A stretch of 64,000 nt of DNA from assembly GCF_031877795.1 (NCBI RefSeq), contig NC_133933.1, forward strand, positions 15,001 to 79,000. Direction: 5' to 3'. Under the pieces are notes generated by a model that saw only the letters and a program-made list of their open reading frames with translations, was not told the DNA's origin and searched no databases. The DNA is from Strix aluco. Taxonomy: Eukaryota; Chordata; Aves; Strigiformes; Strigidae. The position numbers and the translations under genes were made by a program. Shown piece after piece: positions 23,667-35,269 of the stretch; position 1 is the first letter of the stretch; each line of letters opens with the position of its first letter.

Positions 23667-23694
23667 CTGGGACAACCCCAACAGATGATCCACT
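23667..23694 (-). other. Possible short exon with consensus donor
   Basis: In the minus sense, TTTTCCAG precedes 28 nt that end CCCAG, then GTGAGT (23666-23661), a perfect donor. It sits just upstream (minus sense) of the CpG minisatellite. No second copy is seen, so confidence is low. Confidence 0.25.
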
Positions 23695-23699
23695 CTGGA

Positions 23700-24980
23700 A
23701 AACTGACCCGTACCGGATAATCCTCACCAGAGAACACCCAGCAATGCCCCTCCAACAGCCGGCGTCTCACCCCAGATTTGCCCCAAATTGGGAGTGGGTT
23801 TATTTCTGTAACACAAAAACGGGGGGTTTTGTGCTTTTCTGAAATACTCCACTTCGGTTTTTTCAGCACTTCTCCACATCAAAATTGGTGATTTTTGGTT
23901 TTGTGCATGAAAATGGGTTTTCTACTCTCCAGCTGCACCAATCCAGGCAGGTTTGGCTTTCCCAGTAACCCCAAATTGAAGGTTTTTTCCCAAAAAAAAA
24001 TGGTTTCCTTTCCTTCCATTGCAGACCCAGAATCAGGGCGCTTGGGGTATTTTTGTGCCGTGGCAGCGACACAGGGCTGGCCCCACTGTCAGGGGGTTAA
24101 CGGCCACCCGGCAAACCTGGCCCGGGGGGACCCATTGAGCATCAGGAGACGCTTACAACACACCTGAAAAACAAAAACCCCAAATCCTCTTCCGGCATCT
24201 TGAAAAAATAACACAGAAGAAAGTTCCATCAGAATAAGGGACAGGGTATCAGTGGAGCTCGGGGAGGACGCTGTGGGAAGCGGTCAGCTCCACATACAAC
24301 ACACCCTGGCAAGGCCGGAGCGATTCCAACTCCTCAAATCACCAGCAAGGCCGATCGATACGATCCCGAGCACATCCTGCCCATAAAAGCAAACGCTCTT
24401 GCTGGTGTCGGAATGTCTCATCCCGTCCGTACAGCAGGGCTGCAGGGAGGGAACCCTGCGAGGCTGCAGGACGAGGTCGTACCGTCATCACAACCTACGG
24501 CTGACAGATCCGCCGCGACCGCCACGGCCCTTGCGCTGCTGCTGCATGTTCTGCTTGCTGGGTCAATAAAATCAGAACAGAAGTGTAAAACTTTAAAAGA
24601 GTAAAACAAATAATAAAGCTCAGTCCTTCACTCTTTAGTGTCAAGGTGGGCGTATGCTTATAGAAGCGTTTTTATTAGATGTGTAAGTATTTGATTCTCC
24701 TTTTGCATTCCCTGAAATCGCCCAGCTGTGAGCTGATACCATTAGACTGTCTATCTCCAAAATACACACGTACAACTTGACAAGGGGGGGGGGGGTGGTG
24801 TGTTCCATAATTAGCAGGGATGTCGGGCCAGCTGCACCGCCCAAGAGTACTACTGCCAAATACATCATCTCTGAAGATCCACTCTGATGGAGAGTTCATA
24901 AAATGAAACTTCCTTGAGAAAGGTTTCCATTTTGTAAAGTCTCTTTCTAACTGAAGTCAAGATTAGACACCGTAGGGCAG
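23700..24980. other. Unannotated stretch, LTR-like scrap possible
   Basis: No gene seen. A segment ending in GGTCAATAAAATCAGAAC (about 24560-24580) followed by another AATAAA looks like the tail of an LTR or a 3' end on the plus strand. A G-run of about 12 is at 24785. A minus-strand acceptor-like TTTTTGTTTTTCAG is at about 24160. Confidence 0.3.
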
Positions 24981-25058
24981 CGGTCCCTGATCCCTCAATT
25001 CAGCTGTCAGAGGGCCGGGGGTCTGAATCCATCCTCAACAAAAACCACATCAGCTAAC

Positions 25059-25096
25059 CAGGGTATTCCTGCAGCTGCCAGGTTCCTCTTCATCAT
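25059..25096 (-). other. 38-nt exon-like module, copy 2
   Basis: Same module as 13427-13464: acceptor TTTTTTTGCAG, 38 nt starting ATGATGAAGAGGAACCTGG, donor GTTAGC. It lies 238 bp downstream of the 41-nt module at 25335-25375, as in copy 1 (237 bp). Confidence 0.42.
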
Positions 25097-25334
25097 CTGC
25101 AAAAAAATCCCAGTGCCAGCAGTCAGCATCACATCAGCTGACACACCTCTGCCACAACACCCTCCACCTCAACAGCCATGGGGCTTTCCGCTCAGCTGCT
25201 CTGTGCAGAGTCCACTGTCGGACGCTGCGGCCAGCGTGGCCCGTGGCACCTACGATACCAAAAGACAGAGAGCTACCACTGTGCTTGCGAGAAATCACCA
25301 GCCCCATGCTCCTGCTCTCTACTACCCAGCTCAC

Positions 25335-25375
25335 CTCAAACGCTCGTCCGATTCCAAAGGCAGCCTGCCCGGCTC
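25335..25375 (-). other. 41-nt exon-like module, copy 2
   Basis: Bounded by acceptor TTTGGTTTTGCAG and donor GTGAGC on the minus strand, with the same length as 13702-13742. Further acceptor-like TTTGCAG or TTTTCAG sites on this strand follow every 100-200 bp up to about 26060. That would suit a gene of many tiny exons or a decayed tandem of exons. Confidence 0.4.
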
Positions 25376-25399
25376 CTGCAAAACCAAAGAGAAATGTTT

Positions 25400-26300
25400 C
25401 ATCGAGCTGCCACGTGATTCTCTGCACGGAAACCCTGACCCAGCTGACAACCGCCTCGCTGTCCTGGACTGCTCAGCGGCACGCGGCTTCGCCCCTCCCA
25501 GCCTACATGTGGCACCTGCAAAAACCAAAGCGAGAGGCACAAGCTGAACCTGCAGCCTGCCCACACCAACTGCCATCTCCTGCCCCATTACCTTGGCCAC
25601 TCACCCACCCTGCCTCTGACATTTACAGGTCGCCACATCGAGGCCTGGGTACCACCTGTTAGACACAGACAACAGGAGATGCTTCTAGCTTCACCAACAG
25701 TACGACACCTGAAAAATAACTGCTACTTCAGCCCACTCGTCTCACCTTGCCTGAGTCACCTCCGGTGCCGATATCCTGCTTTGCTCATTGCTTTGCACCT
25801 TCAAAATAAAAAAAAACCCCAAACCAATAAGCTAGTCATGTAGCAACCAGTCACATCTTCTCCTACATCACACACTGACCCACCTTCTTACAGTGCCCTG
25901 CTCACTGCCTCTGTCACTCTTTGGTGCATATATTGTCCCTCTGGATCTGAAAAAAATTTTTAAACAAGTCACCTGGATGTTGAGTGACAGCTTAACAATT
26001 CCAGAGTTCTTGACTCCATGTAGGAACACCGTCTAGGGTCTCATTACAGCCTGCTATTAAAAAAACCATAAAAACAAAACAGCATTAAGCCCTACATACA
26101 ACGAGCCTTAACACCTTTGAGATTCCATCTGTTCAACTACCACTCCCGCAGCCTCTGCCAGATAGCTCCGGTCATCCCCGTGACATCCTTGCCTGCTGCT
26201 GAGGGCTGCTTGCTCCGAGGGGGCTGTACGGGCTGTACCTAAACAGTACAGGCAAATCAACATTAACTACAGACTCTTAGTGCTATTCTTCCCCTGACTG
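25400..26300. other. Stretch with serial minus-strand acceptor-like sites
   Basis: Acceptor-like ends on the minus strand at about 25514, 25709, 25945 and 26056, each a T-rich tract then CAG. A donor-like CAAG before GTGAGA lies near 25750. No frame long enough to name a product. A repeated-exon or minisatellite origin is possible. Confidence 0.3.
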
Positions 26301-26309
26301 ACATCGCTG

Positions 26310-28060
26310 TACCACCAGGCAGAGCAGTTCCAACCCAGATACGTGTGCAGACTGACACGACAGAGAGTAAGAGAAGAGTGCTCTGAAGAGCACCAAAAAA
26401 CAAAATCCAAAGGGAGCTGAAGTGCCACAAGAGTGCGGTGGAGTACACAAGAGGACTCAGAAGACATTGTTATAGAGAGTAGAGGAGTTAGGAGGGGGCA
26501 GGATAAGAAAAGAAGCCTTGCAGACACAGCGAGGGCCCTGGAGTCTCAGGAGGGCATCTGGGCAAACTACAGATGACAGAGAACAACCAAACAGAGACAC
26601 CCTCGATGGCAGAGAGAAAGAAAAAGGAGCGCTGCACAGCAAAGAAAGGAGGGAGGCTCTGACAGAACGAGAGAGAAAGAGAGATCGAGTGCCTCAAGGT
26701 GCTGTGGAGATCAAGGGAGGTCTCAGCAGGCACTGCGACTGTGAGGAGAGGGATCGTGGGGGCGGGGCTGATGGATAAACGAAGGTGAGGGACAACCAGG
26801 AGGAACTCGGGTGATCACCTGAGCAGAGTACAGATGGTCTTGGGTGGCTGGGAACGAAACACGGGAATCCTGGCTAGCACAGAGGAACAAATGAGTTTGT
26901 TTGTGGCTCAAAGATGGCCCCGCCTAAAGTGCTACAGGACAGAACTGGACCACAAGGAAGGTCTTGGGAGGCATCGTGACTGGGAGGAGAACTGTCCCGA
27001 GGGAGCCAGAGAGACAGAAAAAGGACTGGGGACATGACGATTAAATCCCGAGGGGATCTGAACCAAGTAAACACGTCATCAGAGGGCCAGGGAACGAACA
27101 GAGGCACGGCTAGAGGGAAGAGAGGACAGACTGACTGGGCTGGGTCACAGATAGCAGGAACACTCGGGAAGCCCTCTGAGGGAATGAGATGGCTGCGAGG
27201 TCTGCTACAAAGCTAAAAGTCTGCTAGGGGCAACCTTGAAGGCATCGATAGGCATCATGACACCCTTAGAGAGGTCCTGATTGGGCCAAAGGCACCAAAG
27301 AAGGCTCAGGGACATGAGGAGGAAGTCTGGAGGGGATTTGAACAGTACAGATGTTGTCAGGAGGCTGGGACCAAATGCCGACACCCTAGATGGCACAGAG
27401 GATGATTAAGAGTGCTCTGAGGTACAAACACACCTGAGGATGGGTTTCTGAGGGAATGAGAGAGAATTCAAGTCCGCTACAGAGCTAAAACAGGGCTGTG
27501 GTACACAAAGAAGGTCTCAGGAGGCATCCTAGGTGGCATAAAGAAGAAAAAGAATGGTCTTTTTTCAGAACAGAGATCTTAGGAGAGGTGCTATTGCGAC
27601 AGAACAAGTCCAGAGGAGACTTACAGGGCTAAAAGCGTGCTGCAAGGATCATCCAAGACCTCGGGAGGCATCGTGACAGTAGCAATGGAGGACAGCCAAA
27701 AGAATGCTCGAGGACATGACGAAGAAGTCCAGAGGGGATTTGAAGAAACTGCAAGTGTCCTCAGGGGACCAGGTAGGTATCCTAGCTACCACAGAGGACA
27801 ACATGAGCGTTCTGGACATGAAAGGTGGCATCAGGAAAGGGTGTCAGAGAGGAAGAAGGGTGCAGAGTGTGCCATGGTGTCAAAAGAGGGCTGCGAGGCA
27901 TGAGGTTGGCCTCAGTAGGTGTGATAACAGCAGGAGCAGGGTGCTGAGACTGAAAGAGAGACAGAGGGCGGCTCTGGGACACGGTGCAAAAGTCAAGGCG
28001 TTCCAGCAACGTGCAAATGTCCTCAGGGGATGAGCGACTGAATGGAGACATCCAAGACAG
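26310..28060. repeat. Macro-repeat, period about 300-400 bp
   Basis: Diverged units share GGAGGCATCGTGAC-like and AGGGGATTTGAA-like blocks (27050, 27336, 27733) and CAGAGGAC/CAGAGGATGA ends. The plus sense reads KSRGDLK-like peptides and the minus sense FKSPxDF-like ones, so coding cannot be assigned to a strand. 26315-26360 also matches 12605-12640. Confidence 0.6.
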
Positions 28061-29080
28061 CAGTGAAGACTGTGAGAGATCTCCGGGGCACAGAGAAAGC
28101 CTGAGGAAGGGTTCTGTCTGAGTAAGAGAGATACGAACCCCCAGCTGGGCTTTTTTTTAAATAGAATTTTAAAAAAACATTTACTATCTCCACATTAAAC
28201 ACAACCTGAAATGAAAAAAAATTCACACACACAAGGTTAGACACATTCAGGAACTGATGCTCACTCAACAGCCACTCGATCCACCCCTCACCCAAACATC
28301 CGTTCCACTGCCCACCTGCCACAGTGGCAGATCACCCCCATTCTAAACCCACCCCTGGAACTGCCTCACCATGCGCCTCGGCAGCATCACTGCTCCACAC
28401 GCCCCCACGGCGTCAGCCTTCCTAACCAGGAGCCAAGGAAGATGTTTCGCAACGGGCCCCGCTCCCGCTCCTCCTTCGCTTGCGTTTGTACGCTCCAGCA
28501 AACCTCGCTCCAGGATTGGCTCTGGGGATCCAGGTGGCCCTGTGTCACCTGCAGAACACAAAGCCCTGCAAAGCAAGGCGTAGTCAAATCCGACAGCGAG
28601 TGCTGCAGTGCAATACACAACCAGAACAACCGACGTGGGAGGAGCCGGGCTTTAAGGCCGAGGCCCACAAGGACATGGAGGGGCGGTGAAGTGCGGTAGG
28701 GGAGGGACCTCTATGGAAACAGAACTCTGAAGAGCAGAGCTGTCATTCAGGCCCAGATCTCCTCCGCAAAGGCAACCCTCCACAAACATCTGTGATGTAA
28801 AACACGCTTTAAGCTCCACTCACAAGACGGGGAGTGCTCAACGGGCTCTTTTCCAAAGCAGCAAGGCATCCGAGACCCTATGGACACCTGCCAAGGTGCA
28901 TGCGCCGTGCAGAGAGCCCACGGGGCACCACAGAGACGTGGGGAAGGCACCGCATACAAGACAGAACACAGACACCACAAACAACACGAGGACACAGACA
29001 CAGGCCAGAACATGCACGTCCTGTGGGACAGACCCTGCTCTCTTTCCCCAGACTTAAGGAAGCCTAAATAGCCCTCTCCA
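28060..29080. other. Unannotated stretch
   Basis: No gene or repeat family recognised. It has moderate GC with an AT-rich patch at 28140-28250. The open frames are short and overlapping. Confidence 0.4.
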
Positions 29081-29196
29081 CAGCCCTGATGGTAGAGCCT
29101 CTGCTGGCCCCACCCTACCCACGGCTTTTGCCCCTTGACTTACCTTTCAGAGAGCACAGTCTAGAATCCATCATCACCAGGAGCACATCATCTCAC

Positions 29197-29234
29197 CGGG
29201 ATGCTCCCGCATTCACCAGGTTCCTCTCCATCAC
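29197..29234 (-). other. 38-nt exon-like module, copy 3
   Basis: GTCTTGCAG acceptor, 38 nt starting GTGATGGAGAGGAACCTGG, donor GTGAGA. It is the most diverged of the three copies but keeps length and both splice borders. The related 41-nt module upstream (about 29460-29485) has lost a standard donor. Confidence 0.4.
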
Positions 29235-29479
29235 CTGCAAGACAGAGCGCCACCAGTCACCGACACACCAGCCAGCACTGACCTCTACCGCAACAGCACC
29301 CTCCTGGGAAGTGCCGTGCTGCCCCCAAAGAGCAGGTGTTGCAGCCAGCATCTCCCGTGGAAGCCACAAAACCAGAGAGATAAAGCATCCGTCGTACTCA
29401 GAAGCCATCCCTCGCTCTGTGGCTCCTGCCCAGCTGCTCCTCTCTCTCACCAACTCGCCTCAAATCCTGCGCTCTTTGA

Positions 29480-30530
29480 GGAGCCTCCGCCGTCGAGCCA
29501 AGGGGTGCTGCAGCCAGTCAACACCCCAGCTGAGCGCAGCTCCTGCTCCTCACAGCCGCAGAGAATCGTGGCTCTGGCTAATGCCGGCTCCAGACAGTGG
29601 ACACCCCGTCTCGCTCCAGCTCCTGCTGGCTACAGGTCTGGCTCGGTGACGCTTCAGCTCTGCACTGGAACTCCGCTTGATTTCAGCTCTTTCTCCTCAC
29701 AGGCTCCAGCTACCGGCAACAGCCTGGGCTTTGACAAGGCTGTAAATCAATCACGGTCAGAGCTTGAGTGTTAGGAGTAAACATCCTCCTTGTACATTCT
29801 CTAAGCATTCATTACTTTGTATTATTAATCAGGTCATCATTACTCTAAGCAGCGTACAAAGAATTGCTGAACTCGAAGAGGGCACGTAGAGTCTGAAAAG
29901 CGCGTTTCCCCCCAGAGACCACCTCAGACGTGGAGTTTGGCCTGGCACACGCCAGCCTCCCGAGCTTCGGGGTCCCATGCCACCCTGACCCCCACCACCT
30001 CCTTTCCCCCGCAGCCCCCAGGGCCCTCCCACACCCTCCACCTCTCACCTGCCTGCAAAACCAGCCAAACTGCATTCTGCTTTTGGCCCCCAAACCAGCC
30101 GCCTTAGTGCCTCCTTCTGAGCCCAAAAACCTGCCTGCTGAGCCTCTTCTCAAGTCCCCAAAACGCACGACTTGACCTCTGTTTCTGAGCCCAAAGCCAC
30201 ACAACTCCGGCTGTTTCTGAGCCCCACAATCAGCCACACGCGTCTGTTCTCAAGCCCCAGGAAGGCAAAACGTTGCCTCCATCTCTGGCCACAGCACCGC
30301 TCACCCCGTCTGCTCTCTGACCCCCTCCGCAGTCCCCACGGGCGATGCCGAGGGGTGGGGGGGGTATGCAGCCACCCCACAGCCCTGCACCCCCAGAGCC
30401 CCACGGGCAGGTCTGGGAAGCGCTTGGGGATTGCGGCACTGCCGGGGCACGGGCACACCGGTCCTGGGGGAGCCGCGGGCAGCCCGCGGGAAACCGCACG
30501 AACCGCCCCAAAACCGCACCTCGCGCACCC
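29480..30530. other. Unannotated stretch leading into a CpG island
   Basis: 29480-29880 shows nothing I can name. 29900-30250 repeats a phrase of the type GAGCCCAAA-CC several times. From about 30300 CpG density rises into the promoter-like module at 30541. Confidence 0.4.
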
Positions 30531-30540
30531 GCAAGCCCGG

Positions 30541-30900
30541 CCCCGACCCGGAGCGGCTTCTGCCGCCGGTCCCGCCGCCCCGCGCCGCCCCGCCCCGTCG
30601 CGGCTTTCCCCGGCAGCCGCCAGGCGACCGACCGCGCGGCCCCGCTCCCCTTCTCTCTGCTGCTCCCCCGGCTGCACCGGCTCCTCCTCCAGCACCGCCC
30701 CGGACAGGGAGGGGCCGCTGCCCGCAGCCTCACTGCCCGCCCCGGGGGCTCCTCCAGCCCGGCCCACGCTCCCCCCCGCGGTAACTGTAGCGACCGGCAC
30801 CGGGATGAACCGCGGCCGCGGGCAAGTGCAAAGCGCCCGGCAGCGATTCCCCCCGGGAGGCTCACCCTGCTGTACACACCGCGGGGCTCACACCGGGCTG
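30541..30900. promoter_or_regulatory. CpG-rich module (promoter-like), copy 2
   Basis: 30541-30800 matches 21780-21990 closely, including CGGCTTTCCCCGGCAG, CCAGGCGACCG and the terminal CGCGGTAACT. It carries about 50 extra bases before that end and lacks the long C-run. CpG density stays high to about 30900. It is probably a promoter island; the exon-like 38-nt copy at 29.2 kb lies downstream in the minus sense. Confidence 0.55.
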
Positions 30901-31179
30901 CTCGGGGTTTCCGTCTCCAAAGCGGCACACGCGGAATTAAGCGACAAGTTCCAATCGCCAAGAACTGACGCTCAACACCATCTAACGGAAGCGCTCATCA
31001 ACTTCCCGAGACTTCCATCTCCAGCTCTGGTGTCCATCCTTAGCACAGGTCGAATTCTCTGTACAAACAGATCAATACGGCTCTTCCCCCCACAGCTGTA
31101 AGGACACAAACCAGAGATATTCCTTGTGTACAACCTGGATGAACCAAGGTTTCAGCAGCATTGCAGGTGCGATTCGTTA

Positions 31180-34100
31180 ACTGCGTCTTAAAGTGAATTC
31201 CCAAGGCCCCTCAGGCACCGACACCCCAGCCCCAGGAGGTGTTTCCTTTACCCTCGTGTCACGGACCCAGGGTTCCACTCCTCCCAGTTTCACAGCAGCA
31301 CTCCCGGCGAGCGACACTCGATGGGGTCCCTTCCGCTGTTCCTCACGGGGATCGTCCTTCCCCGTCCGTAGGCAGACCTGATCTCTGGCACACAAGGAGT
31401 GTGCCGGGAAATCAAGGGCTACGGGTGCTCTTAAAGGGGCGTATTTGTGGATGGAACCCAACACCTCACCCGGTTCATACCTTTTCCCCTACGAGATGCA
31501 AGTGTTGGGGCCTCCCTGTCAGACTGACGTTAGAAGGTTTGCCGTGCAGATTTCACACGGGCTTATCCTTCCTCTAGTTCTAGGAGTCACTCTAACCCTC
31601 AGCAGGGCAAGTGGCAAAGCTTCAACCCATTTTCCTTGGACTTCCTGGCATAATTTAGAAATTTGCCGGTTTAGTGTTTGATTCATTCTTTCTACCTGTC
31701 CACGGGATTGGGGCCCCCAGGGGGTGTGTCAGTTCCAGCCCATCCCTACTATTTTGCTCATATTCTTGACAACCTCAGCTATAAAATGCGGACCTCTGTC
31801 AGAGGACATGCCTAAAAGAACCCCAAACCCTGGAATAATTTCCTTTAGTAAACGCTTTGTTACCGCTTTTGCCTTGCTGGTTTGACATGGGAAAGCTTCA
31901 GGCCACCCAGAGACGGCATCCACCAGTACCAGTAAACATTGGTACTGGTTACACCTTGGCAATTCTGAAAAATCTATTTGCCAGCCCTCACCAGGACTTA
32001 CGCCTTTTCTTACCTCTCCTGCGGGGCGTCGGGCTTGTATCTTTGGATTGTTCCTGAAACAAATCTCACAGGGGTTACTCACACTTTTGGCAGGGAGCAA
32101 CACTTTGACCCTGACTGCGTAACGTCTTCCTGATCCGACCGCTGCTGCTGCTCCCACACGCGTTTCTTCATGGATTTTAGTTGTTGACTTTTTCATGTTT
32201 TCAGGAGTCACTACGCATTGCCCGTGTGGGGTGATCTACCACCCCCCACCATGGTTTTGTGTTTTAGTAACTCAGCCAATTTATTGTCTTTCTCTTTAGA
32301 CCTCGGGGGTTCTACTTGCTTTCCCCTTGATGGAATTAGAACACAAGGAGCGCTGAGCGCCACTCGTTTTGCAGCTTCATCTGCCCTCCGATTTCCTTGG
32401 ATTACATCCGCATTTCCTCTCTGATGTGCTTTACAGTGTATCATGGTGACTCCTTCGGCTTCTGTACTGCTTCCAGCAAGTTTAAAATCTCTGCTCCGTG
32501 CTTTATAGGTGTGCCGCTAGCAGATCAAAGTCCTCATTCTTTCCAAATTGCGCCATGGGCACTAACAACCCCAAAAGCTTATTTAGAGTCTGTATAGACA
32601 CTGACTCTTTTTCCTTTGGCTAATTCCAAAGCCCTGGTTGAGGCAATTATTTCAGCGTTTTGTGCAGAGGTATTTGGAGGCAATGCTTTAGCTTCCCAGT
32701 CCTCAGTGAGTGTCACCGCAGCACAACCAGCCTTTCTTATCCCCTTCACAACGCAACTGCTTCCGTCAGTATATACAGTCCCTCAGCTGGAGTTTGGAGG
32801 GGAGCATCTCTCGGGTCTGGTCTGCTGGCACATGCCTGTTCAATCACTTGTAAACAATCACGGTTAGAGTCATTTTTCCTCTCTGTCGGCATTATAGATG
32901 CAGGATTTAGTGCCGTACTTTTTTCTAAGGTGATGTCATCTTGCTCCAATAACAGGGCTTGATACTGTAACAAATGACTCGGCGCAAGCCAATAACGTCC
33001 TTTGTGCTCCCGTGCAGTCAGTACGGCATGAGGGACGTGCATTTGTCTTCTGCACCACGGTTAATTTTCTGGCTTCTTGCATAACGAGCACAGCAGCTGG
33101 GACTGCCCGCAGACAGCCCGGCCATCCTGAACTCACCTGAGCTGATTGTTTAGAGAAGTAAGTCACGGGTCTTTGCCAGTCTCCGAAGAGCTGAGTTAGA
33201 ACTCCCAACGCTACGTGACCCTTTTCATGAACAATGCAAAGAGTTTAGTCAGGTTGGGTAGTCCTAGAGCTGGGACTTTCATTAAAGTCTGGTTAATAGC
33301 ATCAAAAATTTCCTGCGTTCCGGAGTCCATTCTAGTAGTTCCTCAGGACCCTTCGTTGCCTCATACAAGGGTTTTGCTAAGAGGCCGAAATTCGGAATCC
33401 GCAGGCGATGCCATCCGGCCATTCCTAGAAATCTTCTCAGCTCGCTTTTAGATTGAGGGGGGGCATTCTGCAAACGGCTTCTTTTCTGTCATTGCCCAGT
33501 TTTCGTGGGAAAACCTCAAACCCAGGACAGGTTACAGTCTGTCTTGTGACTTGTACTTCCCTTCTGACTCTCGGTACCCAGCTCTTCCCAGAAAATTCAG
33601 GAGGCTGACAGTCTTTTCTTTACAAGTCTCAACAGTACCTGCCCCCAACAAAACATCACCAACACACTGAAGAAGGGTTGTTTGATTCTCCTTACCTGGC
33701 CCCTGCTCCAGCTTCTTAGCCACGGTTGTTCCAAAAATGGCCGGGCTGTTTTTAAATCCTTGGGGTAACACTGTCCAGCAAAGCTGGGTTCTTTTTCCAG
33801 TCGACGGACCTTCCCATTCAAGAGCAAAAATCTGCTGACTGTTTTCTTCCAAAGGTATACGAAAAAAGACATCCTTTAAGTCTAAAACAGAAAAGTAGCC
33901 ATTTGATTCTGTTATTGTTGTTAACAACAGATATGGATTAGGAGCTACTGGGTGGATGTCCACCACCAGTGACTGATTGCTTTTAAATCTTGAACCAGTC
34001 TATATCCTGGATCATGCAGGTTTTTTACGGGAAGGATAGGGGTATTTTCTCCAGTACTTTACGATAGGCCCGAGAGGAGAACAAGGAGACATTTTAAATG

Positions 34101-34700
34101 GCTGAGCTCCCATAGTTTTACCCAAAAAGCCCATTCTGACCCAGCACTTCATATATCCTCCAGTCATCACTGTCAAATGTAGATTGTACCTATTGTTGAT
34201 GTACCTATTGTAGATTGTACCTATTGTTGATGTACCTATTTTACCAAGAATCCCCCTTAAGAGCACACGCAACCTTAAATCAAACAATATCTCTTTTACC
34301 GAGCGTGGCGGCGTCACATCACGTCCCCACTCTGCTCGGGGAGAGCCCTCATGGGGTCCCCGATCAGGACGTCGCTGCGTGCTGGCGGCCAGAGAGCGGG
34401 GTCTCCCCGCCAAGAGTCAGCAGGTCGCTCCGGGCAGGGCGTTACAGCCGGGTCACCAAAAAACTGTTCTCCCAAAAGAGGATTCGTGCCCGGCGTGCAA
34501 TGAACCCGTCTGAACCCGCTCAGGAGAGATATAGCGTATTTATTCAGGCCTGGCTGCTTGGGGGACTTTTCCACAAACCAAGCACCCCCACAGCAGGTTT
34601 TCATGCTTCTGTTACACACAAAAATCAGAGGTTGGTGCTTTTCCAAACACGCCCATCAGATATTGATTGCGAGTGATTAACATGCATTTAGAATATGGCT
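31180..34700 (-). mobile_element. Gammaretrovirus-like ERV remains (pol and LTR-like end)
   Basis: Minus-strand fossil. Read from right to left it shows an LTR-like end with AATAAATACG and a GGTGACCC primer-like site (about 34450-34700), a short leader (about 34250-34450), reverse transcriptase with LPQGF and a LLGAG region (about 33250-34100), RNase H ending in CKAHQ (about 32200-33040), and integrase with WQIDF, the SSDRGPHF block and a C-terminal LRTGKDDP segment (about 31240-32160). The gag region is missing and no env is seen. It is heavily broken, with at least six interruptions plus large losses, and older than the 4.5-10.5 kb element. The sequence style is class I. Confidence 0.85.
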
Positions 34701-34859
34701 TACGTAATGCTTCTGCGACTACACGTGCTCAGGGAAAGGGTCTTCACCTGGGCAGGGGGTTCAGTCTTATAATGAAGGCAGTTCCCTGTCAGGACACCCA
34801 AAAGTTGTTTCATTGTCAAGTTAATTGATTCGTCCGTTTGCCAGGTTGTCAAATAACTC

Positions 34860-35010
34860 ATCCTCAAAAGTGCAGACAGAAAGAGAAAAGGGAGCAGCAG
34901 GACGAGAGAGAGAAAGTGAGAGAGGAAGGAGGAGCAGGACAGAAGAATAGAAAGGAGAGGTGTAGGGAAGGAAAAAAAAATAAGGGGGGCGACAGGTCCC
35001 GGGGGCCTGG
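34860..35010. repeat. Purine-rich block, short copy
   Basis: About 150 bp of GA-rich sequence like the larger blocks, directly left of module M4, in the position of the pyrimidine-rich intron in the minus sense. Confidence 0.6.
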
Positions 35011-35017
35011 GACTCAC

Positions 35018-35110
35018 CGCAGCTCTCGGCACTGCCGGGAGAACTGGACAGGTCAGACGCTGCTTTCTCCTTCCTCCCTCCTGCCCCTCCTCTTCTTCTG
35101 AACCCCCCCC
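35018..35110 (-). other. Exon-like module M4 with splice donor
   Basis: The minus sense reads GGAGGRKEKAASDLSSSPGS then AESC into the donor GTGAGT (35017-35012). It is the most diverged copy in its first half but keeps SPGSAES and the donor phase. The CTCF-like motif and the GC-box minisatellite lie just upstream in the minus sense. Confidence 0.48.
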
Positions 35111-35200
35111 ACCCGGCTGTGCTCCGCCTGAAGGAACGCGGGCACGGACGCGGCGGGGACAGCGCCTGAGCGAGCTCCGGGCTGCAGTACCCACGTGTGG

Positions 35201-35212
35201 CCACCGGGTGGC
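35201..35212. promoter_or_regulatory. CTCF-like motif 2
   Basis: CCACCGGGTGGC followed by AGC. Its reverse complement GCCACCCGGTGG differs from the common CTCF core at one position. It sits between module M4 and the 31-bp GC-box array. Confidence 0.45.
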
Positions 35213-35269
35213 AGCAACGAGCAGGAACGCGGCGGCGCCAGGGAGCGTGCGCAGCGCGGGGGGGGGGGG

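Noticed and set aside
22043-23693. Open frames of 400-540 residues on both strands, rich in Pro/Ala/Arg/Gly
   Set aside because: They run through a minisatellite on both strands at once and switch frames with the unit; no domain features.
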